The notes under the pieces were generated by a model. The model was not told the DNA's origin. It ran no database searches and was given only the letters and a program-made list of their open reading frames with translations. A stretch of 64,000 nucleotides of DNA from Gracilaria gracilis (Eukaryota > Rhodophyta > Florideophyceae > Gracilariales > Gracilariaceae): NCBI GenBank assembly GCA_030374805.1, contig JARGSG010000183.1, positions 1,240,001-1,304,000 of the forward strand, in the 5' to 3' direction. Position numbers and translations under genes: made by a program. Of this stretch, positions 56,326-64,000 are shown piece after piece (position 1 is the stretch's first letter; each line of letters opens with the position of its first letter).

Positions 56326-58878
56326 ATGGCGCCTCTGTTCCTCTCCCCGCCCACGCTTCCTTCCCAACGCCGCCCCGCTCATCGCAATGTTGTGCGATGC
56401 AATCATCCCGCGCGTGCGCCTCCCTCCCTGCCCGCCCCGTTCCGTGAGGTCTCTCGTTCACCGCCTGGCCTGACCGTCCTGTACACACGCGCCAATGCCC
56501 CCATCACATCTTCGAACCTGCCACAACTGCTCGCGTATGTACGCGAGCGACCTCGGGTACTCCTCGCTGTCGCTCCACATGCCACTCTCCCACACGGCCC
56601 ATCGGAAGCGCTTGCCAGTCTGGGCGTTCGTCTCGTTCGGCGTTCGGTTTTATCAGGCCCGTCTCGTCGAGTTCGCACACCGTTTGTTCCGCAACCACTG
56701 TATAGTAAGCGCCCTTCAGTTCCGAAGCATCGTTTTGAGCTGCATGCGCCCTACGCGCTTGCTGGTAGTCAGCCTCGTGCTGTACGTTTCCTCACAGATG
56801 CCCTGTTGAAACGAGGTAAGCTGTTCCAGACCTTAGCTGGAGTAACGGGGTCCGGTAAGAGTTATATGATGGCTAGTGTCATCTCCGCGGCCCAGGTTCC
56901 TACCCTGGTTTTGGCACCTAACAAAACACTTGCAGCACAATTGTATAACCAATTCAAACTATTTTTCCCGCGAAATCGTGTTGAGTTTTTTGTCTCCAAC
57001 TTCAAACACTATCAACCAGAGGCGTACTTGCCTGCCAGTGATAAATACATTGCAAAGTCGAGCTCCATTGACCAAGAGTTGGATCGACTTAGACACGCAG
57101 CCACTAAAAGTCTGTTCGAAAGAAATGATACGATTGTCGTTGCCAGCGTTAGCTCCATATATGGTCTGGGTTTGCCGTCAGAATACCTTCAAGCTGCGTT
57201 CCCAGCTCGAAAGGGTGAATTTATGACACCACTGGTGCTTGTGGACAGTCTACGCAATCTGGGCTATATTGAAGATAGTGCCAAAATAGAGACAACAAGA
57301 GGGCTTTTTCGCCACATCCACCAAGTCGTCGACGTTTCGCCTCCATGGGAGCAACCTGGAATTCTCTACCGATTCATGTTTGATGACTGTAGGCTTGCAA
57401 CGTTACAGCGTGTGAATGTCGGAGCAGATTCAATTGACGATTTGGATGAACAGCTGGTTTTATATCCAGCAAAACATTTTGTGACTCCCAAGCATCGTAT
57501 TGAAGAAGCAATCGACAAGATTCAGGAAGAAACTCGCTCGTCCGTGCACAATTTTGTCGCTCAAGGAAAAAAATTGGAGGCCACCCGTCTCCAGGAAAGA
57601 GTGGATACAGACATGCAAATGCTGAGGAAAGTGGGCTTCTGTCATGGTATTGAAAACTATTCATTACACCTCTCAGGACGCGACCATCGACAACCGCCCG
57701 AAACTCTTCTGGACTACATGCCAAAAGATGACAAATGGTTATTGTTCATAGATGAGAGCCACATCACAGTTCCCCAACTAGGAGGCATGTACGCTGGAAA
57801 CGCTGCAAGAAAGAAGAAGCTTGTTCAATACGGATTTCGGCTTCCGTCTGCCATGGAGAATCGTCCCTTGAACTCTCGCGAGTTCTGGGCAAAGACACAT
57901 CAGACAATCTTTGTTTCAGCTACTCCCGGTACTTTCGAGCGGGAAAGAAGTAGGTCTGATGGTGTAATAGAAGCTGTTATACGCCCAACTGGTGTGTTGG
58001 ACCCTACAGTCGAAGTAGTTGGAACAAATGGTCAAATCGAACACCTCACATCGCAACTAGCCAAGGTTGCATCTGTTGGAGGGAAAGCGATTGTCACCAC
58101 AGTAACCAAACGCTTCGCTGAAGATTTGGCCGACTGTCTCTCGAGCAAGGCACCCGTCACCGGCATTCTTAATAGACCGTTGAACGTCGCCTACCTGCAT
58201 TCTGGAATCGATTCTGTCGGTCGCATGCATGTCTTAGAAGCAATGAGAGAGAGCTGCGACAAAGAAGTTGCTCAGACTCACCATGCTGATACCCGTGAGA
58301 ATAGGAATCAGCTTGACGTTGTTGTCGGTGTAAATTTACTGCGTGAAGGGATCGATCTCCCAGCTGTTCAGCTTGTTGCCATTTTGGACGCCGACTCTGA
58401 AGGCTTCTTGAGGGGAGAAACTGCGCTCATTCAGATGATAGGCAGGGCAGCGCGCAATATCAAAGGGCATGTTGTAATGTACGCAGATGTCGTAACCGTA
58501 GCAATGCGAAGGGCCATAGATGAGACTGCGAGACGAAGAAAGTTGCAGATCGCCTACAATTCATTATATAGGGTTGAACCTTCCCCTGTTGGGGGTTCAG
58601 ATACTTTTGGCAATGAAACTTCCGAACCTTTGTTGGAACGCATTAGAAGTATGAAACTGCGGGGCAAAGGCACCCAACAAGAATATCAATTTGATCAACC
58701 TCCTAATCTATCAGAGTCGGTAATGCAGTCACATAGGTCGGCGGAAGAACAATCTATCAGTGAATCAGACGTGGAGAGCATTAGCAAGAAGATGTTAAAG
58801 GCTGCAGAAACAGAAGATTTTGAAACAGCCGCCCTCTTGCGAGATCGGCTAGTTTCGATGGGAGTTTTGAAGAAGTAG
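56326..58878 (+). CDS. uvrB: UvrB, excinuclease ABC helicase subunit, nuclear-encoded
   Basis: 850 aa from the ATG at 56326. UvrB verifies damage handed over by UvrA and recruits UvrC in bacterial nucleotide excision repair. The bacterial-type protein begins near residue 135, after a basic Pro/Arg/Ser-rich extension that could target a plastid or mitochondrion. Walker A is GVTGSGKS (172-179). The beta-hairpin region reads FVSNFKHYQPEAYLP, where bacteria have YYDYYQPEAY, so some hairpin aromatics are changed. DESHITVPQLGGMY is motif II; GVNLLREGIDLPAV and IQMIGRAARN are motifs V and VI. The C-terminal UVR motif (KMLKAAETEDFETAALLRDRL) is present for UvrC contact. The frame is open back to 55873, but the TATA box at 55895 lies inside it and no other in-frame ATG exists before 56326. 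Confidence 0.93.
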   Translation: MAPLFLSPPTLPSQRRPAHRNVVRCNHPARAPPSLPAPFREVSRSPPGLTVLYTRANAPITSSNLPQLLAYVRERPRVLLAVAPHATLPHGPSEALASLGVRLVRRSVLSGPSRRVRTPFVPQPLYSKRPSVPKHRFELHAPYALAGSQPRAVRFLTDALLKRGKLFQTLAGVTGSGKSYMMASVISAAQVPTLVLAPNKTLAAQLYNQFKLFFPRNRVEFFVSNFKHYQPEAYLPASDKYIAKSSSIDQELDRLRHAATKSLFERNDTIVVASVSSIYGLGLPSEYLQAAFPARKGEFMTPLVLVDSLRNLGYIEDSAKIETTRGLFRHIHQVVDVSPPWEQPGILYRFMFDDCRLATLQRVNVGADSIDDLDEQLVLYPAKHFVTPKHRIEEAIDKIQEETRSSVHNFVAQGKKLEATRLQERVDTDMQMLRKVGFCHGIENYSLHLSGRDHRQPPETLLDYMPKDDKWLLFIDESHITVPQLGGMYAGNAARKKKLVQYGFRLPSAMENRPLNSREFWAKTHQTIFVSATPGTFERERSRSDGVIEAVIRPTGVLDPTVEVVGTNGQIEHLTSQLAKVASVGGKAIVTTVTKRFAEDLADCLSSKAPVTGILNRPLNVAYLHSGIDSVGRMHVLEAMRESCDKEVAQTHHADTRENRNQLDVVVGVNLLREGIDLPAVQLVAILDADSEGFLRGETALIQMIGRAARNIKGHVVMYADVVTVAMRRAIDETARRRKLQIAYNSLYRVEPSPVGGSDTFGNETSEPLLERIRSMKLRGKGTQQEYQFDQPPNLSESVMQSHRSAEEQSISESDVESISKKMLKAAETEDFETAALLRDRLVSMGVLKK

Positions 58879-59319
58879 CGTCATCGTCTTACAGCTCATC
58901 GAAAGAACTTGGTCCAACTCTTCTTTTATTACTTTACTCACCAGCCCCTTGTTCCAAGTTATACGCCATATCAATATGCACTCTCGGACAGCCGAACTAG
59001 TACCGCCACCTGACCTCCACAGTTTCTTCGAGTCGAGTTCCAACTTTGAACTTCTTAGTTTTTGCATTCTATAGCATCCTGCTTAGGGAAGGGGCTATGT
59101 TGCGAATGCGGACCAAGATTGTACAAGAGTTGTCCACACAATGACTATCAAGGTTTTTGGTCTTTCATTAGAGAAGAATAACATCGCAGGGATGAAGCTA
59201 ATACGGTCTCGGAAATGATTAACATGTGATGCTCGTTAACTGTATATAATCTTACGACTCTAGTCAAATGGACATTACGCAACTTGTGTCCATGTACAGA
59301 AAGTTAGAAAGTTAAGTGA
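58879..59319. other. Convergent gap UvrB/membrane protein
   Basis: About 440 bp of 3' flanks. Nothing recognised. Confidence 0.4.
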
Positions 59320-60360
59320 TTAAGTGGTAAGGGGAGGTGGCGGATCCCGGCCCGGGATTTTGGCCTTCCTCCCGGGAAGCTTGTTCGCGATTAAGAAGTT
59401 AATTGATGCCAATATGCTCGCCAAGGAAAACAGTGCAATCGAAAGAACAATCTTGATCCAAGCATGTTCCATGTCTCTTATGAATATACATCCCGTTTCC
59501 CATACAGCGGATATGAGTATGGTAGCAAGAAGGTATTCAACAAAGTACGGGACTGTTGAAAAATAAAACTCGATCAATGACGCAATGAACATGATGTAAC
59601 GCTGTCCTGCAAAACTTGACGAAAGAGAATAGAATGCGTCCGTCCCATTTGATGGCCGAAGCTGAGGAGCGAGGTTAAACAGTATCAAACGGAACAGTTC
59701 CACCTGAGCTAATGTCACAAGGACGTGGAAAACTGCCGACGCAAACGTCCATAGCCGTCTAGGCTCAACCGCGTCCGAATTCAACGTCCGCAGAGTTAGA
59801 AGGGAACTCCAGAGCAGAATTGGATACAATACGAAGAACCAGCAGTGTAGCCAAACAAACAGCTGAGACTGAAGACTGGCAAGGTCGATCTGACTGCGGT
59901 GACCGAATGCCATTCCACCAGAGAGAGCAAGAATAAAGAGCAGAGTGACACGTAGAAATAGCAAGGTGAAGTCTCCAATATAACGGGAAGTGCCAATGTC
60001 TAGATACGTCAGCTTCGAAAACCACTGCCTCGAAGCACAATGGCCATCGCCAGCTGCCTTGTGAGTTGCCTCTTGGCTTTCTGATTCCGTCATGCTAGCC
60101 CTTGGGAAACAAAGCTTGGCGAGAGATTTGTTTTGCCTCGTCTGTGAGCGTTGTGTTGGCACCTTCTCTTTTCTTATGTCCGAATGAGGTGAAGAGTCCT
60201 TGGATTCCGCTACAATGATAGTATCCAAGTCGAATGTGCGTTCACGCCTCACAAAGGGACGGAATCCCGGTGTCTCTATCGTATTTTCTTGTCCAGTTCT
60301 CTTATCGTTCACGTCAAGCCACTCGGTTGGAAGCTTTCGAAAAGTTTCGCTTGTAGACAT
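59320..60360 (-). CDS. Multi-pass membrane protein, unknown
   Basis: 346 aa, one exon, ATG at 60360. The first 115 residues are polar and cytosol-like. From about 128 onward six hydrophobic segments follow: FTLLFLRVTLLFILALSGG, LFVWLHCWFFVLYPILLWSS, LWTFASAVFHVLVTLAQVEL, FIASLIEFYFSTVPYF..., the LLATILISAVWET region and IVLSIALFSLASILASINFL. This layout recalls Rolling-stone or AIG1/FAR-17a type proteins, but no signature is strong enough to assign. The C-terminus is Pro-rich and basic (PGRDPPPPLTT). Confidence 0.6.
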   Translation of the reverse strand: MSTSETFRKLPTEWLDVNDKRTGQENTIETPGFRPFVRRERTFDLDTIIVAESKDSSPHSDIRKEKVPTQRSQTRQNKSLAKLCFPRASMTESESQEATHKAAGDGHCASRQWFSKLTYLDIGTSRYIGDFTLLFLRVTLLFILALSGGMAFGHRSQIDLASLQSQLFVWLHCWFFVLYPILLWSSLLTLRTLNSDAVEPRRLWTFASAVFHVLVTLAQVELFRLILFNLAPQLRPSNGTDAFYSLSSSFAGQRYIMFIASLIEFYFSTVPYFVEYLLATILISAVWETGCIFIRDMEHAWIKIVLSIALFSLASILASINFLIANKLPGRKAKIPGRDPPPPLTT

Positions 60361-60940
60361 TCCTAGGCGATCATTTTACGAGCAGGAGAAACGAAAAGGT
60401 GTTTCCCTCATGCATACACGACGGCACATAACCGACGCAAGCACAGAGGTTGAAAAGTTCTTATGGATGAACCCAACGCAATTCAAATGCAGAAGCCGAG
60501 TTGAAATTGTATGACTTGTGAAGGAACTTCATGGGTTACCCTTTTGTTCTCTCTCTCTCTCTCTCGCTCTGGTTCACAACGACTGTTCTAATTGGCCACA
60601 AGTTTTAGCAGGCTGGTTTGCAAAGACCCCAAAAGGGAACGTTCTACAAAAATGGCATGTGTTGATGATGCTTCAATGTCCAGTACGATATCCTATCTTG
60701 GAAGACACGAAATAGCTTGAACAAAAAGAGTTATACAAAGATTGCACGACCTGAGATTTTGAACCTTTAGCATAACTGTCCCTTCTAAACTAATGTCACC
60801 ACTTCCAATGCTAAACTGCATGAGCTGCCCTCCGCTAGGCAAGAGTAACATACCGTATTATGTTCTTCTTCTCAAGAGCCTTGGAAGCCTGGAAGTCAGA
60901 ATGTTCAGTTTCATGCTTTCTTGACTTACAAGCATGTCGT
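60361..60940. other. Gap between membrane protein and CPOX
   Basis: About 580 bp with a CT-repeat (TCTCTCTCTCTCTCGCTC near 60550) in the presumed promoter of the membrane-protein gene. No gene supported. Confidence 0.4.
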
Positions 60941-62114
60941 TCAAATTGCTTCGTTCTGAAAATCCACTTCCTTCTCCCCAATACTGATCCAGTCAATTGG
61001 TTCCCCGCGGAGAAACTCTAAAGTTTCCCACTCTGGTGAGTGAAGTTCAACTTTGTATTGATAAGGCCATTCCACGGACGGCGGTGCGGAAATCATAATT
61101 GACTCCGTTCTCGAGTGATGTGCCCCCGAGAGACCAAAACGAACTCCTCGATCATTAAGCAGATTGAATTCCAGGTATCGTCCTCTTCGAATTCTTTGCC
61201 ATCTCTTCTGGGCTTCCGTAAACGGAAGCGCGGCATTGCCTTGAAGTATTGGTAAATAGCTTGGGAGAAAGTTGTTCAACATGCTGGTAGTGAACGATAT
61301 ATGTTCAGACATGGGAAGTTCTAGGTCATCATAGAACAAACCGCCCGCACCTCGATATTCCGCACGTGAAGGGATATAGAAATATGAATCACATTGCTTC
61401 TTGAGCTATAAGCAAACACCAGCAATATCGTTAGAGGCAATCAGATATACTAGAGACTCTAAGATGCTTACCTTGTAGTACAACCTGGTATCATAAACAT
61501 CACAAACTGCTTTCCAATGCTGATGAAAGTTCCTTATTTGCTGGCGATTAACGTAGAACACTGTGAGGTCAACTCCTCCTCCAACAGAAAGGCCGTGATT
61601 AGTTGCAAACATTCGAACATCGCCTCTTAATGTCGGTACATGCGGGGATTGTGCGTGTAAAACAAAGCTGAGCGCAGCTGCGCTATATCGCTCACCTGGC
61701 GCAATGACTTTTCCCCGATTGCGGAGGGCTTCTGCTCGTACGGCCGAAAGTGTTCCTTTTACAACAGATACATTCACTCCAGCCTTTTCAAAAAGGCCAC
61801 CATGTTGTAAAACTGAGTTGTGTTAGTCGTTTAGCTCAGCTATTCAATACGATTACACTCAAAGGAGACATACCCTTTGTGAGTCCGGAACCCTTCTCGT
61901 TCTTCCATTCGTCAGAACTGAACTTTGAAACACCATCCACAGATTCAAGCCTTTTACAAAGCCGTTCTTGAGAATCCCGGACTAAACTGACGAAAGCGTT
62001 GAACTCTGAAGACTCTGGTATCGATGCCTTTACGAGACAAGTTTTAGCATTTCGCCTTGCTTTGATGTTAGCAAATGAAAAACGTGGGTCGATGGAGAAT
62101 CCAAAACAAAGCAT
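60941..62114 (-). CDS. CPOX: Coproporphyrinogen III oxidase, oxygen-dependent (HemF/CPOX)
   Basis: Three exons, 62114-61874, 61812-61472 and 61405-60941, give 348 aa. CPOX converts coproporphyrinogen III to protoporphyrinogen IX in heme and chlorophyll synthesis, in the plastid of algae. A short N-terminal extension (about 35 residues, with KARRNAKTCLVKA) may target it. Joined exons give GLTKVLQHGGLFEKAGVNVS, then TLRGDVRMFATNHGLSVGGG, CDSYFYIPSRAEYRGAGG with LFYDDL, and RRGRYLEFNLLNDRGVRFGL, all family signatures. Catalytic-region His and Arg are in place. Introns are 61 bp (GTATGT donor) and 66 bp (GTAAGC donor). It ends after PIDWISIGEKEVDF, a little longer than most. Confidence 0.93.
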
Positions 62115-62724
62115 AGTGAAACCGACATCAAAGTAGCAACGCTACGAAGGCAAGAGCGTTGAAGGATAACGCTAGCCTCTGTTGAGCTCTCTGCAAGGAC
62201 GGGCATAACCTGCGATTATCTCCGTTCCGCTGGGGTGATGGAATTTCATCACCTCACAGAACAGGGAACGGGGCTATCCAGCCTTGATCTTCAAGGAGAC
62301 TACAGTACAGGGAGTTACTGTAAATCACGGCGCGTTTCTCCCGACTGTAAGATATATCGGACTGCCATTGATCTCGACAACGGGCGCACATGGCCTCAAA
62401 TCTCAAAACTGAAGCGTTTGCATCGTACCAAGGGTAGCGTTACCGTTGTACCAACGGTAGCACAACATGGCGTTATAATTTGGGGAGGAGCGTGCTCGCC
62501 CGACTACGAAAACTGAGCTGTGTTCGCGTTATAACCGTCGTGCCGTGCCTTTTGTAGAAGCAGAGGGGCGACAAGATGTGCTCTCAATAATAAAAACTGT
62601 GAGCTCAGAGCTATGAGGTAGCTGTACCTCACTCAACAATATTACGATTTGCTACACCACCACCGTCAGAAGCACTGCTCTTCTGGAAGCCACAGTAATT
62701 TGTATCGAGATGCCTTGCTCTAAT
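62115..62724. promoter_or_regulatory. Divergent gap CPOX/RNB nuclease
   Basis: About 610 bp. It contains TACCGTTG-TAC-CAACGGTA-like sequence near 62440-62458 and GAGGTA-GCTG-TACCTC near 62624. The frame at 62235-62516 has no recognised family. Confidence 0.4.
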
Positions 62725-64000
62725 ATGAAGAGTGCTGCCTTTTTAGGGGCGCATCCCCCATCACTCTTGTTGTTGAGAACGCGATCCTATTCTCGTCGGA
62801 GTCGCCCCATAGCTCCGATTCTTCGAGTACCAAAAAGGAAACACGTAAACCCAGTGCATCCTCCGTTTCAGACCGTGTTCATGACAACTGTAGCTAATTT
62901 GCAATCAATCGACGTTGGCTCATATATTCATATTCGAAGTGGGTCCAAACTACGCCTAACTCGCGCACTTCGACCGGACGGTAAGCGAAACTGGATGGTT
63001 CAAGACTCAGCTGGTTCTCAGTTCTCTGCCAGTCCAAAACAGATACTTTTCGCCCTCGGATCGCAAGCCGCAACTTCCCTTCCAGATGATCTTAGCGATG
63101 TAGAGAATTTGATTCAAACTCTAGCAGAAGAATACGAAGAACTGTTGGAATTGTCATGGGAAGAACTCAGGTCTGAGACGGATCCCGTAGACATTTACCA
63201 GATCTGCCTCCTAATATTCAGCAATGAAACCCCCCTTTCACTTCTGGTCACCCATTACCTTCTGGATCAAGATGACATCTTCTTTAAAAGTCGAAATATC
63301 AAGGGCACGGTGAAGTACGAAGCACGATCATCCAGGAATGTTGAAGAGATTAAAGTTCAGAAGTTAGAACAGGCTCGGAGATCTGAAAGGGACCAACATA
63401 GACAGCTTGCTATTCAAAATGCCTATTCTTCCTGCTCTTTGGATCCGCTACGCTTTCATTTTTCCGAGGAAGAGATTCAGAAACTGCTTTTTTCACTTCG
63501 AGAGATGGCTATTGAGCTTGGAAACGGCAAATACGATGCAAATAATCGGCATGCATTCATAGCTGGGAACAGCTTCTCTTTGCTCGGAAAAGAAGCAAGA
63601 GCCCTGGTTCAAATGACAATGACTGCCCTCTCCAAGCCTATTGTTCCGTTGTCCGCCTTTGACGTCCTAGTTGCTTGGAGAGAAATGTCCCAACATGAAA
63701 ATCTCGCAATTCTTCGAAGCGGTATGGATAAGAGAAGAACATTTTCAGCTACGACATTGGAGTCAGTGGAACAAATAATTTCGAATCCACCAGTAGATGT
63801 TGACCGACAGAGAAGACTGGACCTGCGCCATCTTCCATCATATGCAGTTGATAGCGCGGACACAACTGAAGTTGATGACGCCATCAGTTTTGACCCTGAA
63901 TCTAATCTGATCTACGTGCATGTCGCAGATCCATCACGATACTTCCCGTGTGCCGAAGATGTTGTTCTGCAAGAAGCATTTCAACGCAGCAGGACTATTT
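62725..64000 (+). CDS. Organellar RNase II/R (RNB) exoribonuclease, 5' part
   Basis: Starts at the ATG at 62725 and is open to the window end (425 codons seen, no stop), so the 3' part is missing. The start (MKSAAFLGAHPPSLLLLRTR then SYSRRSRPIAP) looks like a mitochondrial or plastid targeting peptide. After about 300 residues with cold-shock-like and helical parts comes the beginning of the RNB catalytic domain: RLDLRHLPSYAVDSADTTEV with DDAISFD, where the TxEVDDAIS block carries the metal-binding Asp residues, then LIYVHVADPSRYFP. RNB enzymes degrade RNA 3' to 5' and trim organelle rRNA and mRNA ends. Divergent from CPOX. Confidence 0.88.
   Translation, partial: MKSAAFLGAHPPSLLLLRTRSYSRRSRPIAPILRVPKRKHVNPVHPPFQTVFMTTVANLQSIDVGSYIHIRSGSKLRLTRALRPDGKRNWMVQDSAGSQFSASPKQILFALGSQAATSLPDDLSDVENLIQTLAEEYEELLELSWEELRSETDPVDIYQICLLIFSNETPLSLLVTHYLLDQDDIFFKSRNIKGTVKYEARSSRNVEEIKVQKLEQARRSERDQHRQLAIQNAYSSCSLDPLRFHFSEEEIQKLLFSLREMAIELGNGKYDANNRHAFIAGNSFSLLGKEARALVQMTMTALSKPIVPLSAFDVLVAWREMSQHENLAILRSGMDKRRTFSATTLESVEQIISNPPVDVDRQRRLDLRHLPSYAVDSADTTEVDDAISFDPESNLIYVHVADPSRYFPCAEDVVLQEAFQRSRTI

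Noticed and set aside
1..64000. CRISPR arrays, bacterial operons or a defence island
   Set aside because: No spaced direct repeats of CRISPR type, no Shine-Dalgarno-led operons; introns and nuclear housekeeping genes show the DNA is eukaryotic.

Overview
The window is nuclear DNA of a photosynthetic eukaryote, most likely a red alga or a close relative. It has short spliceosomal introns (60 to 154 bp, GT-AG, often GTAAGT or GTACGT donors) and cytosolic ribosomal proteins eL15 and uL22. It also has a 20S proteasome beta-5 subunit, Rad6-type E2, a Sen54 homologue and a nuclear tRNA-Gly. Alongside these sit nuclear genes of bacterial or organelle character with N-terminal extensions: RimM, bL25, HemF-type coproporphyrinogen oxidase, an RNB exoribonuclease and a full-length UvrB. 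MLO, a SUT/SLC45-type sugar transporter and a GT77-like glycosyltransferase fit a plant or alga lineage. The species assignment is inference; no rRNA or plastid gene is present to settle it.

Layout. From 1 to about 10.5 kb the DNA is very GC-rich. It holds RBM22 (-), RPL15 (+), three low-complexity genes rich in Ala, Arg and Gly (3.1-6.3 kb) and a long MLO-family gene (-). At about 10.5 kb composition drops sharply and a gene-poor stretch (10.5-15.9 kb) ends in remnants of non-LTR retrotransposons. From 15.9 to 30.2 kb come a double-domain glycosyltransferase (-), a sugar transporter (-), an alpha/beta hydrolase (-), an enolase-like gene (+) and a BK-type potassium channel (-) with a decayed tandem copy of its own 3' end. 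From 30.4 to 33.7 kb is another retroelement graveyard. From 33.7 to 46.2 kb come RPL17 (-), SEN54 (+), UBC2 (-), tRNA-Gly, an acylated small protein (+), RimM (+), YIP1 (-), PSMB5 (+) and bL25 (-). From 47.5 to 64 kb come a secreted Hint-domain protein (+), an SNF1-related kinase (-), a probable HORMA protein (-), a second acylated protein (-), UvrB (+), a membrane protein (-), CPOX (-) and an RNB nuclease (+) that runs off the end.

Themes. Genes are mostly single-exon or carry one or two short introns, often in divergent or convergent pairs; RimM and YIP1 overlap by 34 bp at their 3' ends. Several products serve organelle gene expression and maintenance (RimM, bL25, RNB nuclease, UvrB, CPOX), but they are not arranged as an operon. 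The most interesting points are: an ER-type gene whose signal peptide and RDEL-ended body are put out of frame by a 25-bp tandem duplication; an enolase lacking three substrate or metal-binding residues; the Hedgehog-type Hint protein with a mucin-like spacer; nuclear UvrB; the glycosyltransferase fusion with a degenerate first catalytic site; and a set of precise palindromes and hairpins in intergenic DNA.
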